A stretch of 64,000 nt of DNA, from the NCBI GenBank assembly GCA_963763135.1, contig CAVXNJ010000012.1, positions 992,001-1,056,000 on the forward strand, in the 5' to 3' direction. The stretch comes from JANMZO01 sp963763135. Lineage in GTDB: Bacteria > Actinomycetota > Acidimicrobiia > Acidimicrobiales > JANYDT01. The first letter of the stretch is position 1. Every line of letters starts with the position of its first letter. A program made the position numbers and the translations under genes. The notes under the pieces are model-generated. The model had not been told where the DNA came from. It did no database searches and saw nothing but the letters and a program-made list of their open reading frames with translations. Below are positions 1-8,900 of the stretch, one piece after another.

Positions 1-463
1 CGACAAATCCCAGTCGTTCGTAAAATCGCTTGGTGTGTTCGCGTCGAAGATCGGTTGTGAGCTGCACCATGAAACAGCCGCGAGTCCTCGCTCGATCCAG
101 CGCATCGTTCATCATCACCGTTCCGAGTCCACCGCCTCGAATCGCAGATTTGATACGTACACTTTCTATCTGCGCGCGCTCACCACCCAGGTGACTCAGG
201 CCGCGGATGAACGTCAGCTGATAGCACCCGAGGATCTCGTCGCCACGCAGGCCGACGATCACCCCGTTGTTCGGATCGGCCTGCATCGCTGCGAAAGTTG
301 AACGGTACTGATCGGGCGCAGCCTCATAAACGGGGTTGCGACTCACGCCGAATTGGTCGTCGTTCAGCAGCGCCACGACATCCGCGAGATCGTCGATCAT
401 TGCCTCGCGAAACACCAGATCGGTTCCCGCCGGCGAACGCGTCGACCACACAGAATTCTCCAT
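1..463 (-). CDS. GNAT family N-acetyltransferase, C-terminus cut by window edge
   Basis: The frame is open from an ATG at 463 to the window edge, so the protein is incomplete (154 residues visible). The sequence has the order of a GNAT fold: an N-terminal strand (TDLVFREAMIDDLADV), a central strand (GVIVGLRGDEILGCYQLTFI), a strand then acetyl-CoA loop (IESVRIKSAIRGGGLG), and the closing segment LTTDLRREHTKRFYERLGF. The R-GGGLG loop is the family's pyrophosphate-binding Q/RxxGxG/A motif. The substrate cannot be inferred. The gene diverges from the secreted DUF3152 gene with about 100 bp between starts. Confidence 0.85.
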   Translation of the reverse strand, partial: MENSVWSTRSPAGTDLVFREAMIDDLADVVALLNDDQFGVSRNPVYEAAPDQYRSTFAAMQADPNNGVIVGLRGDEILGCYQLTFIRGLSHLGGERAQIESVRIKSAIRGGGLGTVMMNDALDRARTRGCFMVQLTTDLRREHTKRFYERLGFV

Positions 464-562
464 GACCCGACAATAGAACGGCGGCCGCGTCACAAGCGGG
501 CCGGCCCCATAGACTGCTCCGGCGACCGTCAAGGTCTTCCCCACTTCGAAGGAGGTGTTGTC

Positions 563-1180
563 ATGCCGAAGACGGCACACTGTTTCTGCGTGACGCTCGC
601 CGTCATCAGCGTTGTCGCGGCGAGCGGACCCGGGTTGGCCAGCACCCGTAAGGTTCCGCGCCTCAAGACGACAAACTACGCGATCAATGTGGATCCCGGA
701 AGCGGCCTTCCTCGAGATGAGGTCACCGACATAGTGGCCGATATTCTGGCCGACCCGCGTGGATGGGCGCCGATGAAGCACACCACGTTCATAGCCGTCC
801 CATGGGACAGCGCTCAACTGCGAATCTGGATCATGGAACCCGACGAGGTCGATCGTCGATGCGCACCGCTCACGACCGAGGGCTACAAGTCCTGCACGAT
901 CGAGTGGGACGTATACATAAATGCCGACCGGTGGAAACTCGGTGCAGTCGCGGCGAAAATGGCGGTGCCCGACTATCGCCGTTACGTCGTCAATCACGAG
1001 GTCGGGCATGCGCTCGGTGAAGGACATCGCAAATGCCCGGGCAAGGGTCGGCTCGCACCGGTGATGTTGCAGCAGACAATCAGTTTGCAGGGATGCCGAC
1101 CGAATCCGTGGCCCAACCCCAGCGCGAAAATTCCGGTCATTTCGTCGTCAGACACCGTGCCGGATACCCTCGTTGGCTAG
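563..1180 (+). CDS. Secreted DUF3152 family zinc metalloprotease-like protein
   Basis: The frame is open further upstream, but the start is placed at the ATG at 563 because a strong GGAGG lies at 551-555 and the next residues (MPKTAHCFCVTLAVISV through GLA) form a signal peptide. The 205-residue product contains NHEVGHALGEGH, the metzincin-type HExxHxxGxxH zinc motif, followed by LAPVMLQQ, the equivalent of a Met-turn, and the LQGCRPNPWP segment typical of DUF3152. It is expected to be exported and to act as a zinc-dependent hydrolase. Actinobacterial DUF3152 proteins have this length and arrangement; their substrates are unknown. It converges on the next gene with a 45 bp gap. Confidence 0.85.
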   Translation: MPKTAHCFCVTLAVISVVAASGPGLASTRKVPRLKTTNYAINVDPGSGLPRDEVTDIVADILADPRGWAPMKHTTFIAVPWDSAQLRIWIMEPDEVDRRCAPLTTEGYKSCTIEWDVYINADRWKLGAVAAKMAVPDYRRYVVNHEVGHALGEGHRKCPGKGRLAPVMLQQTISLQGCRPNPWPNPSAKIPVISSSDTVPDTLVG

Positions 1181-1225
1181 ATGCAGGGATCAAGACTCCC
1201 GACGCGGTCGCAACACCCCGACGCG

Positions 1226-2902
1226 CTAGGCAAGTACGCGTACCTTGCCGGCCCGGGGATCAACCTCGACCTCCGCTCCGTCAGGAATATCGAGTGCACC
1301 GTGCGCTCCGACCACGGCCGGGATACCCAACTCGCGCGCCAGCACTGCGGCATGCGAAAGCGGACCTCCATCAGCGGTGACGACGGCGCCGGCAATCGAC
1401 AGCACGGCGTTGAAGGCGGGCGTGGTGGCCCGGACCACCAGCACGTCACCCGGCTCCATTTCATCGATCGCCTGCTCGGGCGATTCGGCACAGCGGGCCC
1501 GCCCGCGATAGCTCGACTCACCGATTCCGGTACCGCTCAACGGATCTCGGGCTCCATCGGACGCAACCATGCCGAGCTCGACCATCGCAACCTGAACTGT
1601 GGTGGCGAACTCCGCCAGCGGACCGGGAAGTAGATCGGCCGGTGGAACGGGTTCTATCGGTCCCAATATCGCCGGGGGCGTTTGCCGGGAGAGGGCGACA
1701 CGCGTCACGACTCGCTGACCGATTTCCTCAGCCGATGGTCCGCTGCCGTGCAGCAGCAACGGAACGACCTCGTCGTGAGCCAGATCAACGGCGTGTTCGA
1801 CCCGGAGCATCCGTCCACGAGCAACGAGTCGGCGACCGGCCTCCAGTAGTGCCAGGCGAAGTAACCCGACCGGATGTTCGATAATCGTGGGACCGTTGTC
1901 GTCTCGCATGTCCATCACCTCGCGTGCGTCGCGGAGCCTGTCGTCAAAATCCTGGCGACGAGATTCCGGAACCATCGCCCGCAGGCGAGCAGCGGCGCTC
2001 TGACCGGTGTTGTCACCGGCGACACCGCCGTTGTCGGTTGACGCCCGCATGATCGAATCGAACAACGTGTCGGGAAGCTCGGCGAGCGTCAAACCGGTGA
2101 GGTCGTAGCTGGTGACGAGGGTGCTGCCGTGTTCGCTGAGGTAACCGTCGAGCAGAGCGGCCACTTTGTCCGAAACCGCGCGGAGTTCGACGAGGTTCGA
2201 CGGCCGAGCCTCTCCGACCTCGGACCGTATCTCCGCCAACTGTTCCCGCGGCCGCATCGTCGACGGGGAGGCCCCGGCCAGCGCGGTGACCGCTTCGGCG
2301 GTTGGAATGCCATTCGCACTCGTGAAGGCGACATACCGAGCGATCGGTCCCAGGTCGTAGCCGTGAAGCCAAAAGTGGAGGTCGGCCATGGAGTGCAGGT
2401 GGTCAAGCAACGATCGGCAATGGGCGGCGAGCGCGGCGTCGGTCAGTGTCGACAGATCGGCAGCAGCGAACTCGCGACCACGGCGTTCGATCGACGGTTT
2501 CAATTCCTCCTTCCACCGTTTAACGATGGCGGGGCCGGGAGGGTTCGCAAGGACGATCGCCGCCCGCCGATTCCGGCGCCGGAACTCAGGATGAATTCTC
2601 GCTGCGAGTTTCAGCACCCACGCGGGTGGGAGCTTGGTTGCACTTCGGTTCGCGCCGACCAACGGAACGGTTCGGGTGTACATGAAGCCGTTGACGAACC
2701 GGCCTGAGATAGCGCCAATCGGGGCGCCCAATTCGGCGAAGACCCGCCCCATTCCCGATTCCATGCCGGTTTCAATCAGCCATTGGGAGATCAGCGTGGC
2801 CCCACCGGTGTAGTGCGAACGGTCAAGCGACCATTGGCCCGGACCAGGGGGTTTCCATTGAGGGGCCGATGACGACGAAATTGAAGGCGAACTGGACTCC
2901 AC
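1226..2902 (-). CDS. PEP-utilizing enzyme (phosphohistidine swivel domain) protein
   Basis: The GTG start at 2902 follows a good ribosome site (AAGGGGAG, spacing about 6). The 558-residue product ends in a swivelling phosphohistidine domain: DGGPLSHAAVLARELGIPAVVG (about residues 512-533) matches the PEP-synthase/PPDK signature with its phospho-accepting histidine. The N-terminal and central parts (residues 30-430) resemble the helical region that precedes this domain in PEP-synthase-like and rifampin-phosphotransferase-like proteins. I see no ATP-grasp domain and no TIM-barrel domain, so it probably needs a partner or acts differently from PEP synthase. An acidic Ser-rich tail begins the protein. 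It diverges from the LuxR-type regulator. Confidence 0.75.
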   Translation of the reverse strand: MESSSPSISSSSAPQWKPPGPGQWSLDRSHYTGGATLISQWLIETGMESGMGRVFAELGAPIGAISGRFVNGFMYTRTVPLVGANRSATKLPPAWVLKLAARIHPEFRRRNRRAAIVLANPPGPAIVKRWKEELKPSIERRGREFAAADLSTLTDAALAAHCRSLLDHLHSMADLHFWLHGYDLGPIARYVAFTSANGIPTAEAVTALAGASPSTMRPREQLAEIRSEVGEARPSNLVELRAVSDKVAALLDGYLSEHGSTLVTSYDLTGLTLAELPDTLFDSIMRASTDNGGVAGDNTGQSAAARLRAMVPESRRQDFDDRLRDAREVMDMRDDNGPTIIEHPVGLLRLALLEAGRRLVARGRMLRVEHAVDLAHDEVVPLLLHGSGPSAEEIGQRVVTRVALSRQTPPAILGPIEPVPPADLLPGPLAEFATTVQVAMVELGMVASDGARDPLSGTGIGESSYRGRARCAESPEQAIDEMEPGDVLVVRATTPAFNAVLSIAGAVVTADGGPLSHAAVLARELGIPAVVGAHGALDIPDGAEVEVDPRAGKVRVLA

Positions 2903-3048
2903 TTTGACTCCCCTTACGTGACTTTGGCTATCCGTGCACAGTTCAACACTTTCTTGCCCGGATTGCGCTGTTGCGGTTTTCTGGGCATTCGCACGAACCC
3001 GAACTTTGGATCACCCGACCTACCTCCGCGAACCTGTGACCGGCTAGC

Positions 3049-5877
3049 GTGCGGTCCGTGCTCGTGGGCCGGGAAAACGAACGTGAATCGTTGGATCGGG
3101 TCCTGACGCGTGCAAATTCAGGGCAAACCACGCTTCTCACCATCGAAGGCGAGGCCGGCCTCGGGAAGTCGACGATGCTTTCCGAACTTGCATCACGCGC
3201 CGCTGAGCTCGGGTTTCGATGCGTGCAGGGCAACGCCGACGAGTTCGAGCGTAACCGGCCGTTCGGCGCGCTGCTCGGGGCCATCAGCCGAATAAGCGAC
3301 GCCGCCGACCTTCGGATGTCCGTTTCCGAAATGCTTTCCGCGACCCCTGATCTCGCGACCCCACTGGTGCTGGCCGCGGTCCCCGACCTGCGGCATCAGA
3401 TCATCGACACGCTCTGTGCGCTCATCGAGCAGCTCGCGCTCGAGGGTCCCCTTCTCGTCATGATCGACGACGTCCACTGGTCCGACGCCTCCACGCTCCT
3501 GGCGCTGAGAAGCATGGCGCGCCGCGTCGAGGGATACCGGTTGCTGGTTGCCGTTGCCGGGCGGCCCAACCAGGGGGAACGGGAATGGTCGGCGTTGGTG
3601 AACGCGGCGACCGAGTCACTGGTCATGAAACCGCTCGACCGGATGCAGCGTCATCTGCTCGTGCGAAACCGACTCGGATCCGCACTCGGGCCCAACCTTA
3701 CCGACCTGGTCGACGGAACCGCCGGAAATCCCCTGCTGCTCGACCAGTTGGTTCGCGGCCTGGGTGAGTCGGATCTGCATGTGACCGACGCGGGCAGCAT
3801 CGATGTGGCCGCCGGGTTCGTGCCATCGACATTCTCAAGCGGGATCGCCCGCACCATGGGACTGCTTTCCCCGCTCACTGCTGAAGTCCTGCGCGCTGCT
3901 GCGGTTCTCGGAAACAGCGCGTCGTTGGACGATGTCGCGCGAATGATCGGTCGAGCACCGGGTCGCATTGTCACCGCGGTTGACGAAGGTGTCCGCGCCG
4001 GGATGCTCTCGCCTGACGGACCCGAACTGGCCTTTCGCCACGCCTTGATCCGCGATGCGGTAGCCGGTGCGATTCCACCGGTGGTTCGGGCCGCACTGCA
4101 TCGGGAGGCGGCCGACTCGATGAAGGCACGGAATGCGCCCGCCGCGCTCATTGCGTTCCATCTCCAAGAGGGTGGCGGCACCGATGACGCTGAGCTTCGG
4201 AAATGGCTTCGCCGTGCCGCTGACGACGCGATGGGCCGATCACCGGCGGTGGCTCACGAACTGCTCGGCCGGGCGCGCCGTCACCTACCGCCGACCGACC
4301 CGGAGTGGATTGACCTCGCTGTGGCCGACCTTGAGGCCACGGCCAACAGCGGGATGCTCATCGAAGCCGAGGCACTCGGCAAGCAGTTGCTCGAACTGCC
4401 TATGCCGGCCAACCAACGCGCCTCGGTGCGATGGTGGTTCGGTGGGGCGCTCTTTCTCCAGCAGCGATCGCTGGAAGCGGCCAACCTGTTCGAGGTCGCT
4501 GCGGAAGAGTTTGAGGCCCCGGAACGAAAAGCGCTCCTGCTCGCATATTCCGCTCTGGCGCGACTCGCATCCTTTTCCCCTTCGACCACCGCGGCGGTCG
4601 AGCGTGCGGTCGCCGCAGCCGAAGCGGAAGGTGACCCACAGTCGGTGAGCCTGGCGCTCTCGTTGAAGTCGCGCATCTACGGAAGCGCCCTTCGTTTTGC
4701 CGAAGCGCTCGAGCCGGCGCTTCGGGCCGTGAAGGTCGCCGATACGGATCCTCATGGCCTCGCACACCGCTTTCAACCGTCGTGGTTTCTGGCGCTCGCG
4801 TTGAGCGACCTGGGCCGACCCGACGATGCCCTTGACGTCATTGCGTTCGGTCGTCGCCACTCGGCGGCGGCCGGGGCATCGTGGGCCGAAGCGCTGTATC
4901 ACGGGCTCCACGGCATGTTGCTTTATGGGCTCGGACGGGACGAGGATGCCGACGCTGAAGCGAGTGCGGGTGTGGCCGCGGCCGACGAAACCGGGTCGCA
5001 GATAGCGATCCTCTGGAGTCATGCGATCGCCGGGCTGGTCGCGATCCGACAGGGCCGCATCGTCGACGCTGAAGCGTCCATCACCGCCGGAGAGCAAGCT
5101 TTTGCCGCCGGGCAGGGGCAAATGGGAATCGACCTGATAGTTCTCGGGCGAGCGAGGTTGCATGCGCTCGCGGGTCGGGTCGAGGAGGCCCACGTTCATC
5201 TCGAGCAGAGCTGGGCGCTGTTCGAGGCCACCACGATCGAGGTGAGCAACGCTGAGCTCGCCATCGATCTGGCGGACCTGTCGATGCGGACCAACGCGAC
5301 AAGCGTCGTTGACATGGTGGTGTCGACCGCTCGTGAATGGGTCACCCGCGACCCGCAGAGTGCCCGGCTGCGGGCCATCGCCCGCGCGTGCGAGAGCCTC
5401 GCCGACGCCGATCATGCCGGCCTGTACGACGCGGCGGCTGTGTTTCGTTCGGCCCATCGGATCGGCGTCGCGAACGAGGTCGAGGCGCTTGCTCGCCGAA
5501 TCGACGGGCATGACCGCCGGCCGTCAACGGTTGGAAGCACGTCAGGCGAGCTGTCGACCGCGCCCGAGTTCGGCGCGAGTGCCGTGGCCACACAGACCCG
5601 TACCCTGAGCGGCTCTCCCATTGATGTTGACGCCGACCTCATACCGCCCGAGTTGGAGTCCGTCGCGCCGGCTGGCTGGGTCAACCTCAGCCCGGCGGAA
5701 CAGCGGGTGTGTCTCGCCGTGGGTCGGGGACTCTCCAACAAGGCGATCGCGGCCGAGCTGTATCTGTCCATCCGCACGGTCGAGACCCACGTCTCACGCA
5801 TCCTCCGAAAGATGAACGCGTCTTCGCGACTCAAGCTCGGCCTGATGGTTCGACCGCTACTCGGCGAAGTCGACTGA
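3049..5877 (+). CDS. LuxR family transcriptional regulator with N-terminal AAA ATPase (LAL type)
   Basis: The 942-residue product starts at GTG 3049. Residues 5-200 form an ATPase: GRENERESLDRVL, the Walker A stretch IEGEAGLGKSTML, and the Walker B-like LLVMIDDVHWSDAST. A long helical region rich in Ala and Leu follows (about 380-830), as expected for TPR-like repeats in large ATP-binding LuxR (LAL/MalT-like) regulators. Residues about 868-930 form a LuxR-type HTH (LSPAEQRVCLAVGRGLSNKAIAAELYLS, then VETHVSRILRKM). LALs are cytoplasmic signal-responsive activators; the inducer and targets are unknown here. It diverges from the PEP-utilizing enzyme and converges on the giant lipoprotein gene, with a hairpin between them. 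Confidence 0.93.
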   Translation: MRSVLVGRENERESLDRVLTRANSGQTTLLTIEGEAGLGKSTMLSELASRAAELGFRCVQGNADEFERNRPFGALLGAISRISDAADLRMSVSEMLSATPDLATPLVLAAVPDLRHQIIDTLCALIEQLALEGPLLVMIDDVHWSDASTLLALRSMARRVEGYRLLVAVAGRPNQGEREWSALVNAATESLVMKPLDRMQRHLLVRNRLGSALGPNLTDLVDGTAGNPLLLDQLVRGLGESDLHVTDAGSIDVAAGFVPSTFSSGIARTMGLLSPLTAEVLRAAAVLGNSASLDDVARMIGRAPGRIVTAVDEGVRAGMLSPDGPELAFRHALIRDAVAGAIPPVVRAALHREAADSMKARNAPAALIAFHLQEGGGTDDAELRKWLRRAADDAMGRSPAVAHELLGRARRHLPPTDPEWIDLAVADLEATANSGMLIEAEALGKQLLELPMPANQRASVRWWFGGALFLQQRSLEAANLFEVAAEEFEAPERKALLLAYSALARLASFSPSTTAAVERAVAAAEAEGDPQSVSLALSLKSRIYGSALRFAEALEPALRAVKVADTDPHGLAHRFQPSWFLALALSDLGRPDDALDVIAFGRRHSAAAGASWAEALYHGLHGMLLYGLGRDEDADAEASAGVAAADETGSQIAILWSHAIAGLVAIRQGRIVDAEASITAGEQAFAAGQGQMGIDLIVLGRARLHALAGRVEEAHVHLEQSWALFEATTIEVSNAELAIDLADLSMRTNATSVVDMVVSTAREWVTRDPQSARLRAIARACESLADADHAGLYDAAAVFRSAHRIGVANEVEALARRIDGHDRRPSTVGSTSGELSTAPEFGASAVATQTRTLSGSPIDVDADLIPPELESVAPAGWVNLSPAEQRVCLAVGRGLSNKAIAAELYLSIRTVETHVSRILRKMNASSRLKLGLMVRPLLGEVD

Positions 5878-5912
5878 ACCGGTTCCGCGTTTTCCGTTCC
5901 TCGTGACGCGAA

Positions 5913-5950
5913 CCAGCCGAGTTACTATGTGAACATAGCAACTCGGCTGG
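5913..5950. terminator. Bidirectional hairpin between convergent genes
   Basis: The left arm ccagccgagttactatg (5913-5929) pairs with 5934-5950 across a tgaa loop, with one A-C mismatch in 17 positions. It lies 35 bp from each of two convergent stop codons. There is no long T-run, which is common in high-GC actinobacteria. I infer a terminator for both genes. Confidence 0.7.
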
Positions 5951-5984
5951 GCGTGCGTGAATCGTTGGACAGCGGGGGCTCGTA

Positions 5985-8900
5985 TCAGCCGAGCGTCGGC
6001 GAGCAGATCGGCCCGCCGATGTTGATACAGACCTGCAGCGGGTTGCTGGAGAAGCTCACATCGGCGACGAATATGGCGTTCTGGCGAGCCGTGCTCGTCG
6101 TTGCGGTGTTGCGACGATCGGTGAGCCACTTGGCTACACCGCTACCGCTCACACTGAAGGCCGGAGTTCCACCGCTTGACATCCGAAGCTTGCCGGTCAG
6201 GTTGTATTCGACCCGGTCCCGGCAGAGCGAGAACCCGTCGCGGCACCCCAGATGCCAGTCGTTCGCCAACCAGACCCCGTCGGTCGACGCATCAAGGACG
6301 ATCGACGAGGCTGTGATGGTACCGGCGAAGTGATAGTCGCCGCGATCGAGTTCGACGGTGACCTTGGCCGGATTGGTACAGAACGAGACGGTGCCGCTCG
6401 GATCCGAACCGTTTGTCTTGATCCGTCCGGAACCGCTTGCACATACCGACACCACCGTTCCGGACTTGGTGATCGACCCGTTGAGCGTGGCAGCGAGGGT
6501 TGCCGTGTCGATTGCTCCGGAGTACGTGAACGCTGCGGTACCACCGACCTTTCGGAGTTGGAAGCTTCCGTCGGCGCTGAAACCACTCAGCTTCAACGCC
6601 GCGGCTCCGGTCAGGTCGAAGCTGAAGCCGGGGTCGGTTGCAGCATTCGTGGTTCCGAGGACGGAGCATCGGGTCATGCAGGCTTTTCCGTCGAGCGTCA
6701 CGTCGACGAAGTCCGGCCCCGTTCCCGGGTTGGGCACGGTGACCCGACCGGTGATCGTCGCGCTCGTCCGGGACAGATCGACCGTTCCCGACGCCAGGTT
6801 GAACCCGTTGATGATGAGGTTTCCATCACCGTGGAATCTCACTATCAGGAGGCTTGACACCTTCACCACGGCGCCGTCCACGTTGATGTTCGAATCGCCC
6901 ACCCTCGCGCTGCCTTCGCCCCGCACCCACTGGGTGGTACCGATGCGCCCGGCATTGAGCACGAGGTTGGCGATCGGGAACCCGTTGATGTTGCCGGGGG
7001 TTGCGGTGCCGCCCTTGACGCCAAGAACGAAGTCGCCCTTCGTCGCTGATGAGAACGATGCGCCGGCCGCCGTGGCGATCGTGCTGAGGTTGTAGCTCAC
7101 CCCGTCCTTGGTGATCGTCGAGGTGCGGGTGGCTGCCGTCGGCGTATCGGTGAAGAGCGCTCCCACCACCTGGATCTCACCGAACTGGCCGGTATCGAGT
7201 GTCCCCTGCACGGTCGTCTGACCGTTGCCGATCGAGCCCTCGAGTGTGGCACTAAGTCCACTTACTGTCGTCGCGGTCGAGAACGTGGCCCGCAGTTGAT
7301 CCGCAGCCACCCGGGTGGCGTTGTAGTCGACGGTGAAGCACGGCCCGCCGAGCGCCGTGGCGCCACACGTCGCACCGTCGACCGCAGTGAGGGTGGTGGT
7401 CGTGGAGAGCACGATCGGGGCCGACGAGGCCGACATGGCGAACGAGGAAACCCGACCGGCGGTCATCGTGGCTGTGCCGTTTCCGACAAAGTCCGTTCCG
7501 AGCAGGGTGGCCTTCGCCACGATCGTCGCGGTGGTGGCTGTGGCCGATGACACCGAGGCCGAGAGTTCCGTCAACTTCGTCGGACCGAACGTCCAGTTCT
7601 TCGCCGTGCCTTTGAGCAACAGCGTGTTCGTTGTGCCGACCTTCCTCGCTTCGATACGGCCTTCGATTGAGGGTGCGTCGGTGCACGACGGCTGGCCCTG
7701 CGTTCCGGTCAGAATGAGTTCGGATGCGGTCAACAGGCCGGTGACCTTCACCTTCAACGGCGACGTTCCGGCCAGGGCCGAGCAACCCGGCAGTGCGGGG
7801 AGCGGCAGCGAAGCATCACCGATGACGTTTGTCTCGGTACTGGTGAACGTAACCCGACCGTCACCCAGGCCAAGGCCTACGGTCTTCAACGTGCCCTTGG
7901 CCTGACCAAACGGCGCTCCACCCACTCCACCGGAGCGCAGCGACAGGCTGCTTCCGAAGAGGAGTCCGCTCGGGGTCCACGTGCCGCCGAAGCTCACGTC
8001 ACCCTTCACGGCGGGAACGGCCGACTCGGTGCCGTCGGAGTTGACCTTCACGACGGTGAGTCCACTGCCGTTGGCCGTCACAATGGTTCCGTTGACGGTC
8101 ACGACATCAGCGTTCGGCATGGTGGTTGACCCGGTGAAGTCGACGCCGCTGGTGCCAGCGGTTCCGTCGAAGGTCGTCGACAATCCCGGAGTGAGAAGGG
8201 TTCCGTTCACCTTGATCTGGGCGAGCAGAGGCGGACCGGCGGCGTACTTCAACGAGATGCACGGACCGCTCTTGAGGGCCTGGCCGGGGCATCCCTTGCC
8301 ACCGATGGTTGTCGCCCCGATCACGATCTGGTTCGCGCCGACCGACAGATCGAATGCCGTAACCACACCGTTCGTCATGGTGCCGCTGCCGTTCATCGAG
8401 GCTTTCGTTTCCAGGACGGTGACATCAGCGGCGATGGTCATCGTCGCGTTGGCGGCGAGGCCGGTCTTCGGAATATCGCCGTGGAAGCTGACGACCAGCT
8501 TGTCGACCATCGTCGTAGCGTTCAGCGGCCAGGTGGTCGCCGTGGCGTCGAGGTCGAGTCGGTTCAACGTTGCGGGTGCCGGCTTCTCGACGAAGTGGAA
8601 GGTGGCCGCAGCGTTGGAGGTCACGTTGCCACCGGCGACGTTGACGTTGCCGGAGAAGGTGATGTCGAGTCCGGTTGTCGCGGTCGGGTAGACCGCGGTG
8701 CCGGACACGTTGATGGTCACCTTGCCAGTGGCCTGGCCGTTCTTCGGCGGCAGCGGAAGCTCGAGGCCACCGGCCAACGTCATCTGCGCCGACGTGAAGC
8801 TCACGCTGCCGTTGGCGAGACGCTGTCCACCGATCACCAGGGCACCGTTGCCCTTCACAAACTCAGCGCCTGCGACCCGGCCGCCAATGAGTGTGAGGCT

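Noticed and set aside
353..562. N-terminal extension of the DUF3152 frame
   Set aside because: It has no ribosome site, reads as basic low-quality sequence, and the signal peptide begins at the ATG at 563 behind a strong GGAGG.
4285..5511. Long minus-strand frame opposite the LuxR-type gene (408 aa)
   Set aside because: It lies entirely within a well-supported gene on the other strand and has no family signature; GC-rich codons keep the antisense frame open.
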